DNA of 24,474 nt, from NCBI GenBank assembly GCA_964544865.1, contig CAZJDV010000034.1, forward strand, positions 1-24,474, written 5' to 3'. Below are positions 1 to 7,474 of the stretch, piece after piece. Both the position numbers and the translations under genes were made by a program. How positions within the stretch are numbered: the first letter of the stretch is position 1; every line of letters begins with the position of its first letter. The notes under the pieces are model-generated. The model had not been told where the DNA came from and did not search any database. It saw only the letters and a program-made list of their open reading frames with translations. The DNA comes from CAZJDV01 sp964544865 (GTDB taxonomy: Bacteria; Chloroflexota; Dehalococcoidia; Lucifugimonadales; CAJWER01).

Positions 1-780
1 CTTGGTCCACGTGTAGCCGCCGTCCTCTGAATCGATCTGCCACAGCCCTGTGGCATCTTCGAGGGTGCCCCGAAGCATCACCAGCAGGCGGTCGCCGCCG
101 AGGTGGCATAGCGCCGGCTCGCCGTAGCCCTCTCCCATCGTGACGCAGTCGACCCAGGTGCGGCCGCCGTCGTGCGACCGCATCAGAAAGGCGGCGCCCG
201 CTGCCCGAGGCCGTCCTGAAGTAGTGATCGCATACCCCATCAGGACCGTGCCGTCGGGCAGCGTTAGCATCTTGTTGAAAGCCGAGGCATAGCGGTGCTG
301 GTCCTCCGGGCCGGTGCGGGCGGCGTAACTCCACTGCTCGTTTCCCTGGCCGTCGACCAGCTCGGCCTCGCTCCAGGTCGCACCACTGTCGCTCGAGCGG
401 GACATCCACATCGCCGTATAGCCACCCGGGTCCTTCGAGGGATCCCAGTTGCCCTCGACGTACCTGTCCGCCCTGATGAAACACGCAAGAAGAGTGCCGT
501 CCGCCGCGACGCCGAATGCGGGGTTCCGGTCGTCGGGCCCCACTTCGGAGATCACCGTTGCGTGGCTCCACGACTCGCCGCCGTCTGGGGACGTGACGAA
601 CACCAGCCTCCCCCTCGCCCCGATGTGAAAGTCGCCGTCACGGGTGACCACGCCGATCCGTCCATTCGGCAGCTTCTGAACGGCAGGCCAAAACCCGCCC
701 ATCGTATTCATCACGTATCGTCGAACCGCCAGCGGCCGGTAAACACCGCTGGCAACCGGTATCAGCCTCTTGAAGTCCAT
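1..780 (-). CDS. Sialidase-like BNR/Asp-box protein, copy 1 (3' end beyond the window)
   Basis: The frame is open from an ATG at 780 to the left edge (260 codons), so the C-terminus is missing. It begins MDFKRLIPVAS and carries four Asp-box motifs (S-x-D-x-G-x-T/S-W type): SPDGGESW, SSDSGATW, SHDGGRTW and SEDGGYTW. Such boxes are typical of the six-bladed beta-propeller of sialidases and related exo-glycosidases. No signal peptide is visible, so a cytoplasmic protein is likely. An AAGGGGG-like ribosome site lies upstream of the ATG. It is the nearest relative of the gene at 854-1942, matching it almost residue for residue from the N-terminus, so the two are a tandem duplication. The exact substrate cannot be read from sequence; many genes annotated as sialidase in environmental bacteria have never been shown to cleave sialic acid. 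Confidence 0.85.
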   Translation of the reverse strand, partial: MDFKRLIPVASGVYRPLAVRRYVMNTMGGFWPAVQKLPNGRIGVVTRDGDFHIGARGRLVFVTSPDGGESWSHATVISEVGPDDRNPAFGVAADGTLLACFIRADRYVEGNWDPSKDPGGYTAMWMSRSSDSGATWSEAELVDGQGNEQWSYAARTGPEDQHRYASAFNKMLTLPDGTVLMGYAITTSGRPRAAGAAFLMRSHDGGRTWVDCVTMGEGYGEPALCHLGGDRLLVMLRGTLEDATGLWQIDSEDGGYTWTK

Positions 781-853
781 CCTAACGCCCCCTTTTCTCT
801 CATTAGCCCTGTCTTACCCCAACGCCCAAAACCTGACACCCAAGACCCTCTTC

Positions 854-1942
854 TCACAGATCTTCGGGCCGGTACAGCAGCGCTCCGCCGTGCACGCCCA
901 TGCGCGGGTCGTCGACGATGTCCCACGCATAGTACACGGTGACGATGGTCCCGTCGTCCCTCTGCACCGAGCTGGGATAACCGCAGTCTCGATGCCCGCC
1001 GTCGCCCACGAGCAAGAGCTTGTTGCAGGTGTCCCATGTCTCGCCCTCGTCGCTGCTGAGCATTCCCTGGACCCCGTATGGCGGCACACGCCGGCCGTAG
1101 GTGAGCAGCAGCCGCCCGTCCTGGAGCCGGATTACGTCGCCGGGATGCTCCTGGTCGGCCGTCACCTGCCACGGCTCGCTCCAGGTGTAGCCGAGGTCGT
1201 CCGAGACAGACCGCCAGAGGCCGCGCTCTCCCTCGTTCACGCCGCGAAGCATCGCCAGCACGCGCCCGCCACCCAGGTGGCAGATCGCCGTCTCGTCGAG
1301 ACCGTCGAAGATCGTCACCGGGTCAACCCATGTGCAGCCCCCGTCGCGGGACCGCAGCAGGAACGACGCCGAGCTCCGGCGCCGATCGACGTGATACGCC
1401 ATCAAGAGCGTGCCGTCGGGGAGAGTGACCATCTTGCCGAAAGGCGAGTAGTATCTGTGGGCGTCGTCCGGTCCCGAACGGCCCGAGCCCCTCCACTCCT
1501 CGCGGCCCTGCCCGTCCACGAGCTCGGCCTCGCTCCAAGTGGCGCCGCCATCCAACGAGCGGGAGATGTACATCGGGGTACGGCCTCCCGGGTCCTTGTT
1601 CGGGTCCCAGTTGCCTTCCGTGTACCTATCAGCCCTGATAAAGCCGGCCAACAGGGTGCCGTCCGCCGCGACGCCGAGGGCGGGGTTGCGGTTGTCCGGA
1701 CCCTCCTCGGATATGACGGCGGCATGGCTCCACGACTCCCCTCCGTCGGAAGACGTGACGAACACCAGCCGTCCCCGCTCGCCGATGTGGAAGTCGCCGT
1801 CGCGGGTCACGACGCCCAGCCGCCCGTCCGGCAGCTTCTGGATGACCGGCCAGAACCCGCCCATGGTCGTCATCACGTAGCGGCGCACCGCGAGCGGCCT
1901 GTAGACGCTGCTGGCCACCGGTATCAGCCTCTTGAAGAACAC
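854..1942 (-). CDS. Sialidase-like BNR/Asp-box protein, copy 2
   Basis: This 362-residue protein starts with GTG at 1942, preceded by a strong AAAGGAGG about 7 bases upstream. Five Asp boxes are spread along the chain, near residues 64-71 (SSDGGESW), 129-136, 198-205 (SRDGGCTW), 247-254 (SDDLGYTW) and 296-303 (SSDEGETW), as expected for a single six-bladed propeller. There is no signal peptide or membrane segment. It lies 73 bases upstream of copy 1 on the same strand and shares most residues with it, including the N-terminal FKRLIPVAS and the GGFWP and NWDP segments. The family (sialidase superfamily, GH33-like fold) is clear; the substrate and catalytic competence are not, because the usual arginine triad and Tyr/Glu pair cannot be assigned by eye. 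Confidence 0.88.
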   Translation of the reverse strand: MFFKRLIPVASSVYRPLAVRRYVMTTMGGFWPVIQKLPDGRLGVVTRDGDFHIGERGRLVFVTSSDGGESWSHAAVISEEGPDNRNPALGVAADGTLLAGFIRADRYTEGNWDPNKDPGGRTPMYISRSLDGGATWSEAELVDGQGREEWRGSGRSGPDDAHRYYSPFGKMVTLPDGTLLMAYHVDRRRSSASFLLRSRDGGCTWVDPVTIFDGLDETAICHLGGGRVLAMLRGVNEGERGLWRSVSDDLGYTWSEPWQVTADQEHPGDVIRLQDGRLLLTYGRRVPPYGVQGMLSSDEGETWDTCNKLLLVGDGGHRDCGYPSSVQRDDGTIVTVYYAWDIVDDPRMGVHGGALLYRPEDL

Positions 1943-2055
1943 GCCCGGCCTCCTTTCCCATCATTACCGAACGCCGAAGGGCAGGAGTATGGGCACTGCC
2001 CCTACACGCCCTCATCAGTCGCTTGCCCCTCCTCCATTACACCCAAAACCCTCCC

Positions 2056-3144
2056 CTAACCCCCCAGCCCCCATCTCGTCGCCATCAGACAGGTCTTCTC
2101 GCCCTCGTTCTCGACCTGGTAGTAGATGGATAGGATCTCCCCCGGCTCCAGCTCAATCGATGCCGGGTAGCCGAGATCCCCGTTGGGCGCGTCGTCTCGA
2201 ATGACTATCTCGTTGTCGATGTCCCACGTCTGGCCGCTGTCGTGGCTGAGGCACGCCCGCTCGCCGTAGGGGGGTTTGCGGAGCCCATAGGTGACCATCA
2301 GGTCGCCGCTTGCCAGGAGGATCAGGTGCGGAGGCCATCCCCAGATCGGCGTCGCGTGGGCGGACGTCCAGGTCCTGCCGCCGTCCTCGCTCTCGGACTG
2401 GTGCATGTACCACTCCTCGTAGCGCTCCTTGGTCGGCTCGTAGCGGATAAGACACACCAGCTTGCCGTCTGGCAACTCCACCACGTGGGGCTCATTGAAG
2501 TGGCGCGCGTCCGCGGCCTTTTCGGGTGGTATGGGTATGATCCCCGTCATGGTCCACGAGCGGCCTTCGTCGGTCGATACCACCGACGCCACCACGGGCC
2601 GGCCTTCGATCCTGGTGTTGCCGACCATCAGCAGGCGGCCGTCGCGGCACTGGATGGGGCCGTGGGGCGCCGTCACTATGGTGTCAACCGCCGGCTCCCA
2701 AATCTTGCCGCCGTCGACGGAGCGCCGCGACCAGCGGCCGTGGCGCTGCTCCCGGACATCCTCCGGGATTTTCAGCCAGTGGCGCACCCAGGCGTCCGAG
2801 GACCCGGGGTACTGCTGCTTGTAGCGCTCCGGGTCCGCATAACTTGTGCCCGTGAACCAGGTGATAAGGATCGCGCCCGAGCGCATGACCACGAGCCCGG
2901 TGTCACGATCGTCGAGAGGGGAGCTATTGACGGTCTCCACGTCGGACCAGGTCTCGCCTCCATCGCGGCTGCGGACCATCTGGTTCTTTCCATATGGGCA
3001 GACGTGGGTCTCCCGGTCCCCCGAGAACACGGCCAGCAACTCGCCGTCCGCCGTCCGCCCAATGGTAGGCCACGCGACGTAGTTTCCCGGTTGTTTGCAG
3101 ATAACCTTGCTCCATTGGACATTCGCCTCGAGTCTGGCGTTCAT
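2056..3144 (-). CDS. Sialidase-like BNR/Asp-box protein, divergent third copy
   Basis: A 362-residue protein starting at ATG 3144, behind a GGAAAGGGAG ribosome site. Five Asp boxes are visible: RSRDGGETW near residues 58-66, RSVDGGKIW, VSTDEGRSW, ESEDGGRTW and LSHDSGQTW. It has the same length and propeller plan as the protein at 854-1942, but identity outside the boxes is low, so it is an older paralogue rather than part of the recent duplication. Near the C-terminus both share a related blade (PPYG ... LSxDxGxTWD ... DxGYPxS). It is the first gene of the minus-strand sialidase cluster and has its own promoter candidate at 3254-3281. No export signal is seen. The substrate is unknown. Confidence 0.88.
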   Translation of the reverse strand: MNARLEANVQWSKVICKQPGNYVAWPTIGRTADGELLAVFSGDRETHVCPYGKNQMVRSRDGGETWSDVETVNSSPLDDRDTGLVVMRSGAILITWFTGTSYADPERYKQQYPGSSDAWVRHWLKIPEDVREQRHGRWSRRSVDGGKIWEPAVDTIVTAPHGPIQCRDGRLLMVGNTRIEGRPVVASVVSTDEGRSWTMTGIIPIPPEKAADARHFNEPHVVELPDGKLVCLIRYEPTKERYEEWYMHQSESEDGGRTWTSAHATPIWGWPPHLILLASGDLMVTYGLRKPPYGERACLSHDSGQTWDIDNEIVIRDDAPNGDLGYPASIELEPGEILSIYYQVENEGEKTCLMATRWGLGG

Positions 3145-3253
3145 GGGGTCTCTCCCTTTCCTTCAAGCTTGGACGGCGCCTCAGGCCCGCTCGACATCGC
3201 CCGATCCGGCCCTTGGACCGGCCCCAGACGGTCGTTTACGGTGAAACGGGCTA

Positions 3254-3281
3254 ACTTTATCACGACTGGGCACGGTGTCAA
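3254..3281 (-). promoter_or_regulatory. Sigma70-like promoter for the sialidase-like cluster
   Basis: On the minus strand a perfect TTGACA (3281-3276) is followed after 16 bases by TAAAGT (3259-3254), four of six matching the -10 consensus. It lies about 110 bases upstream of the ATG at 3144 and points into the sialidase-like cluster. The call rests on consensus match and position only. Confidence 0.5.
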
Positions 3282-3334
3282 TAGACAGGAATCGGAACGG
3301 GGACGGACGGACCGCTGATCAAGGTCTGGACTCC

Positions 3335-3363
3335 TTGACGGCCAAATTCGCCGGGCGTAGAAT
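3335..3363 (+). promoter_or_regulatory. Sigma70-like promoter for the PIG-L gene
   Basis: TTGACG (3335-3340), a 17-base spacer and TAGAAT (3358-3363) match the consensus at five of six positions in each hexamer with ideal spacing. The predicted start site leaves a leader of about 45 bases before the TTG codon at 3415. It is back-to-back with the minus-strand promoter at 3254-3281, as expected for a divergent intergenic region. Confidence 0.65.
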
Positions 3364-3414
3364 GGCGCACAGCCGCAAGGCGGGCGATCCAATTCAGAAA
3401 AATGAGGTGCTCCC

Positions 3415-4266
3415 TTGGCACAGAATCTTCGGATACTCGCAGTGAACGCACATCCGCACGACTTCACTCACTATGCCGGGACCCTCGGCATCCACGCATC
3501 TCGTGGAGACCAGGTGACCGTAGTGAGCGTGACGACGGGCGCGAACACCCACAACGAGCGCCTTCACGACGAGATGATGAAGCCCGCCGAGGAGCGCGAC
3601 CCCGAGGTGATGGCCCAGACCGAGGACGACTACGTCGCCGTCAAGGAGGATGAGCTGCGGGCCGCCTGCGCCGTTTTCGGCATATCCGACGTGAGAATCC
3701 TGGGCTTCCCGCAGCCTTTCCGCATCAAGCTCTACCCGGAGTCTATCGAGGCCCTGCGCGACGTGATCCTGGACGTCCGGCCCCACGTCATGATAACTCA
3801 GAGCCCCTATTTCAAAGGGCCTCACTCGGAGGTCTCGGGAATCCCCGACGACCACGACGAGACCGCCTACGCCAGCATGGAGGCCCGCGGCATCGCCTCC
3901 ACGGCCAGGCCCGGCGAGACCGTGCAGCCCCACACTATAGCGGCCACCTACTTTCCCGGCGTCTACTTCCAGCCCCGCGAGTTCGATTTCATCGTGGACA
4001 TCTCCGACTGGTTCGACAAGCGAGTCGAGGCCGAGGCCCTGTATCGTAGTCAGGGCCATTATCCGGCCTTCGCGCGCAGGCGCATGGAGGTGTCCCTGGG
4101 CAACACGGGATGGTTCGCCGGGACCATGTACGCGGAGGCGTTCGTGCGCGAGAAAGCCGAGCTGGTCTCCAAGATCGAGGTCCCCGAGTCTGCATTGAGG
4201 CGGGCCTCAGAGCCGATCAGGGACTACTACAAGCGCATCATCGGGGAGACCGCCGAGGGCGACTAA
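3415..4266 (+). CDS. PIG-L family deacetylase
   Basis: A 283-residue protein starting with TTG at 3415, preceded by a GAGGTG ribosome site; no in-frame ATG fits better. The N-terminus has the PIG-L/LmbE signature: hydrophobic strand ILAVNA, then AHPHD at residues 12-16 (family consensus AHPDD), whose His and Asp bind the catalytic zinc. The second zinc-ligand motif is PDDHDET near 144-150. The family removes N-acetyl groups from amino sugars or related conjugates such as GlcNAc-inositol, mycothiol or bacillithiol precursors; which one applies here is unknown. The Asp-to-His change at position 15 is slightly unusual. The gene has its own promoter and is followed by a repeat-bearing spacer, so it is probably monocistronic. 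The closeness of the divergent sialidase genes hints at amino-sugar metabolism, but that is only suggestive. Confidence 0.85.
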   Translation: MAQNLRILAVNAHPHDFTHYAGTLGIHASRGDQVTVVSVTTGANTHNERLHDEMMKPAEERDPEVMAQTEDDYVAVKEDELRAACAVFGISDVRILGFPQPFRIKLYPESIEALRDVILDVRPHVMITQSPYFKGPHSEVSGIPDDHDETAYASMEARGIASTARPGETVQPHTIAATYFPGVYFQPREFDFIVDISDWFDKRVEAEALYRSQGHYPAFARRRMEVSLGNTGWFAGTMYAEAFVREKAELVSKIEVPESALRRASEPIRDYYKRIIGETAEGD

Positions 4267-4293
4267 CGATCCGCCCGTTTGGTCCTGGTCGGG

Positions 4294-4420
4294 CATGTCA
4301 CCCGGAGGAGTCCTTCCACTGAAGGACGGCGAGGAATCCCGGGTGGCGCGCGCGTTCTCACTTTGTTCGCACAGCACGGCCCCAACCTCCCGAGATTCTT
4401 CGCCGCGCTCAGAATAGCAT
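4294..4420. repeat. Degenerate interspersed palindromic repeat in the PIG-L/acetyltransferase spacer
   Basis: The 241-base spacer 4267-4507 holds no gene. Its left part contains GTCCTTC-CACT-GAAGGAC (4310-4327), a perfect 7-bp hairpin, followed by GAGGAATCCCGGG. Its right part (4389-4420) contains CCGAGATTCTTCGCCGCGCTCAGAAT. Both match the style of an interspersed repeat known from many environmental bacterial genomes, whose consensus runs like ATTCTGAGCG...GAAGAATCT and whose spurious translation reads HSERxEESR. The boundaries are approximate. Confidence 0.55.
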
Positions 4421-4507
4421 CGGTGGATCCCGTATTTTCGCAGTGCTGCGCGACGCTCGGTTTCACTCATACGCCGGCGATCCCCTGATGGAAGGCGGTC
4501 AGGTCGA

Positions 4508-5704
4508 ATGGATCTTGAAATACGTCCCATCATGCCCGCCGAGGCCGACGATTTTATTCGGGCGGACAATCGTGCCTTCGGCCAACCGATCAGTGACGAG
4601 GAGTTGGCGGCGCATCCGCCCATACAGGAGCTGGACCGTTCCCTGGCCGCCTTCGAGGGCGGCCATATCGTCGGGGGCGCCCGTGCCCTCTCCTCCCGGA
4701 TGAACGTGCCGGGAGGGCAACTGCCGACGGCGGCTGTGGACGACGTCTCGGTGCAGCCCACCCACCGCAGGCGAGGCATCCTGACCCAGATGATGGCCCG
4801 CCAGTTGACCGACATCCACGAGCGTGGAGAGCCGCTGGCCGCGCTGTTCTCCGCCGAGAGCATCATCTACGGCCGGTTCGGCTATGGCATCGGCACCGTC
4901 CACGAGAGGTGGACCATCGACAGACACCATACCGCCTACGAGAGGCCTCACGAGCTTGCCGGCCGTCTGCGGTTCGTCAGCCCTGAGGAGATGCGAAAGA
5001 CCTTTCCCGATGTGTACAAGCGCGCGACCGCCCGGCGTCCCGGAGCTATAGAGCCGACCACCCAGCGATGGGACAGGATCGTCGCGGACGCCGTATCCAG
5101 ACGTGACGAGGCAAGCGCCTACTTCCACGTGGCGTATGAGCGGGACGGCCGTGTCGAGGGCTACGCGCGTTATCGCACGAAGGAACCAAAGCTCATAATA
5201 GAGAACCTCATCCCGGTTACGGACGATGCCCACGCGGCCCTGTGGAGGTTCTGCCTCGACGTCGACCTGATGACTTCGACCGAGGCGTGGAATCGACCGA
5301 CGGACGATCCGCTGCCGTGGATGCTGGCGGACCCACGTCGCCTGAAGCGCTCCACCGAAGACGGTCTTTGGATACGCCTGGTCGACGTGGCCGCCGCGCT
5401 CTCGGGCAGACGTTACATGCAGAGCGATAGCGTGGTACTGGAGGTACGAGACACGTTCTGCCCGTGGAACGATGGGCGCTACGCCTTGGAGGGCGGCCCC
5501 GGAGGCGCGCATTGCCAGAGGACGAAGTCAGAGCCGGACATCGCGCTGTCCGCCGCCGACCTGGCCGCCGCATATCTCGGCGCGGTGTCCTTCACCACGC
5601 TGTCCCTCGCCGGTCGAGTCGAGGAGCGAAGGAGCGGCGCGCTCTTGCGGGCGGACGCCATGTTCGCCACCGAGCTCAAACCGTGGTGCCCGTACTCCTT
5701 CTAG
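4508..5704 (+). CDS. Eis-like GNAT N-acetyltransferase, copy 1 (intact)
   Basis: A 398-residue protein with the three-part plan of the Eis (enhanced intracellular survival) acetyltransferases: an N-terminal GNAT domain, a degenerate central GNAT domain and a C-terminal SCP2-like domain. The acetyl-CoA loop is VQPTHRRRGI at about 82-91 and the family hallmark YGRFGYG lies at 121-127. The chain ends in an aromatic residue (WCPYSF); in studied Eis enzymes the C-terminal carboxylate takes part in catalysis, and that feature is kept. Eis proteins acetylate amines, including aminoglycosides, but most environmental members have unknown substrates. The ATG at 4508 has only a weak GGTCAGG upstream. 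The next gene is a tandem paralogue, 90 bases downstream, which is broken. Confidence 0.88.
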   Translation: MDLEIRPIMPAEADDFIRADNRAFGQPISDEELAAHPPIQELDRSLAAFEGGHIVGGARALSSRMNVPGGQLPTAAVDDVSVQPTHRRRGILTQMMARQLTDIHERGEPLAALFSAESIIYGRFGYGIGTVHERWTIDRHHTAYERPHELAGRLRFVSPEEMRKTFPDVYKRATARRPGAIEPTTQRWDRIVADAVSRRDEASAYFHVAYERDGRVEGYARYRTKEPKLIIENLIPVTDDAHAALWRFCLDVDLMTSTEAWNRPTDDPLPWMLADPRRLKRSTEDGLWIRLVDVAAALSGRRYMQSDSVVLEVRDTFCPWNDGRYALEGGPGGAHCQRTKSEPDIALSAADLAAAYLGAVSFTTLSLAGRVEERRSGALLRADAMFATELKPWCPYSF

Positions 5705-5794
5705 CTTCCTCACAGAGTTGGTGCGTGCGGACGCGATGCCGATGTAGGGCGTAGGGGCGCACGGCAGTACGTCCGATCTGTACCGAATGAACGA

Positions 5795-6997
5795 ATGAAA
5801 TACCAGCTACGACCAATAACCAGAGATGAATTCGAACCCTGGCTTACGGCCATGAGCCGAGGCTTCGGCCGGCGCCTCAACGAGGCCGAAATCGAGATGT
5901 ACAGACGGATCGTGGAGGATACGCTTGACCGCACCGTCGCCGCGCTCGACGGGGACGAAATCGTGGGCGGGTCCCACTCTTTTCCGAGAGAGATGAACGT
6001 GCCGGACGGCGCCGTGGAGATCGCCAGCATCTCCGCCGTCGCGGTCCAGCCGACACACCGGAGGCGTGGCATCCTGACCAGGATGACCGCCCATCAGCTC
6101 AGAGATTTCCACGAGCGCGGTGAGCCGGTCGCGGCCCTGTGGACAGCCGAGAGCGTTATCTACGGGCGCTTCGGTTACGGCATAGGCAGCTTTCAGGAGA
6201 AGTGGGAGATTGAGAGGCAGCACACGGCCTATGCCCTGCCACATGTGCCGGAAGGTCGCATCCGGTTCGTGGACCAAGTCGCGGCGAAGAATGTCTTCCC
6301 TGACGTGTACCGTCGAGCACTATCGAGCAGGCCGGGCGCGATCAGGCGAACGGATGACTGGTGGGACATACTGCTGACGGGCGCCGACTCCCCGCCCGGG
6401 GACGCGGGCAAGTACTCCTTCATCGTTTACGAGCATCACGGTCGAATCGATGGCTATGCGATGTACCGTATCCAAGGGGAGTCACTGATCGTCAGCGAGC
6501 TGCTTGCCGCGACCGCCGAGGCCGACGCCTCCCTGTGGAGGTTCTGTTTCGACATGGACCTCAGGTCGTCGACCGAGGCCTGGGGCCGCCCACCCGACGA
6601 CCCGCTGCCGTGAATGCTTGCCGCCCCCCGACGGCTGCGCAGGTCGACCTCCGACGGCATGTGGATTCGCCTGGTGGACGTTCGAGCCGCGCTCGCCGCC
6701 AGAAGATATGCGGCGCAGTACAGGCTGGTGCTCGACGTACGTGACCCGTTCTGTGAGTGGAACGATGGCCGCTACGAGCTGGAGGGCGGACCCGGCGGGA
6801 CGATGTGCCGCCACACGAAAGCGGAGCCGGACGTCGTGCTGTCGGCCGCGGACCTTGCGGCGACCTATCTGGGGACCGTGTCGTTCACCACGCTGTCCCA
6901 CGCGGGCCGCGTCGAGGAACGGACCGAGGGCGCGCTGCTCCGGGCCGACGCCATGTTCGCCACACAGCTCAAGCCCTGGAACCCCTTCGGATACTAG
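5795..6997 (+). pseudogene. Eis-like GNAT N-acetyltransferase, copy 2, interrupted by an in-frame UGA
   Basis: This gene aligns along its length with the intact copy at 4508-5704 but is cut by TGA at 6611-6613. In the intact copy the same place reads DPLPWML; here it reads DPLP-stop-ML, so a conserved TGG (Trp) has become TGA. The first part (5795-6610, 272 residues) has VQPTHRRRGI and YGRFGYG; the second part (6614-6997, 127 residues) is the SCP2-like domain and ends in WNPFGY. The frame is the same on both sides, giving 400 residues if the stop were read as Trp. TGA is followed directly by ATG, so translation could restart and make the C-terminal domain separately. A recent nonsense mutation or a base-call error is the simplest explanation. 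No convincing ribosome site precedes the ATG at 5795. Confidence 0.82.
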
Positions 6998-7056
6998 CGC
7001 CATTCACCAAAAGCGCCGGTCAGCCGTCGAGTTATTATTGCCGGCAATCGCCCCGC

Positions 7057-7086
7057 TTGACATTCGTCGGGACACGACCATATACT
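7057..7086 (+). promoter_or_regulatory. Sigma70-like promoter of the trpS T-box leader
   Basis: A perfect TTGACA (7057-7062), an 18-base spacer and TATACT (7081-7086, five of six matches) lie just upstream of the first stem of the T-box leader. Transcription would begin near 7093, which fits the expected start of T-box stem I. Confidence 0.75.
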
Positions 7087-7104
7087 AAAAACCCACAAGA
7101 AATA

Positions 7105-7404
7105 TCCAAAGGCTGCGAACAGGAGTAGTACGCCTTCAGCGAGGCCCAGAGAGCCGGGTTAGGTGTGAGCCGGCGCCAGCGCAGAGGCCGAATGGACCTG
7201 GGAGCTTCCAACCGAAAGTCGCCGCGGCATCGTCGCCACCGACTGTAGGCTTGGACGGAATGGGCGCCGTTATCATAGCCCAGGGCATCGAGGCGATACG
7301 CCTCCGCGCCTGTAAAGAGATGCCGCCAGGAGCCTCTATGCTCGGGTGGCGAACTAGGGTGGCACCACGGAAACGACCCGTCCCTTCCAGGACGGGTCGT
7401 TTTG
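7105..7404 (+). ncRNA. T-box riboswitch, tRNA-Trp specific, transcriptional type
   Basis: The leader has the order of a T-box element. An AGTA-type loop segment is near 7128, the conserved distal stem I features (AGAGAG, GTGAGCCGG) are at 7148-7172, and the specifier strand reads GAA-TGG-A at 7190-7196. The specifier triplet TGG (7193-7195) is the Trp codon and is followed by the expected purine. The T-box sequence AGGGTGGCACCACGG is at 7356-7370; the common form has ACCGCG, so one position differs. A strong terminator follows. Uncharged tRNA-Trp should pair with the specifier and T-box, favour the antiterminator and allow transcription into trpS. The specifier and the downstream gene agree independently, which makes the assignment firm. 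The 5' boundary is approximate. Confidence 0.93.
7371..7404 (+). terminator. Rho-independent terminator of the T-box leader
   Basis: AAACGACCCGTCC (7371-7383) pairs perfectly with GGACGGGTCGTTT (7390-7402) over 13 bp with a 6-base loop CTTCCA, and the 3' arm runs into TTTTG. It starts immediately after the T-box sequence, so its formation excludes the antiterminator. Confidence 0.9.
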
Positions 7405-7474
7405 TATTTCGGGGAATGTCGTTACCGCAGGGTTGTGGTTAGCATTGAAGCAGACGGCACAGGAGCAACCGGAC

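Noticed and set aside
770..2059. Plus-strand open frame of 429 codons opposite the sialidase-like genes
   Set aside because: The minus strand there encodes a BNR protein with five Asp boxes and a strong ribosome site; the plus frame is a high-GC shadow with no recognisable motif.
2242..3318. Plus-strand open frame of 358 codons
   Set aside because: It is antisense to the third sialidase-like protein, has no family features and runs through the promoter spacer.
4499..5512. Minus-strand open frame of 337 codons opposite Eis copy 1
   Set aside because: Its composition is biased and motif-free; the plus strand shows a full acetyltransferase with an intact paralogue pattern.
6611..6613. UGA in Eis copy 2 as a second selenocysteine codon
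   Set aside because: The aligned residue in the intact paralogue is Trp, not Cys, and no redox motif surrounds it, unlike the UGSC case.
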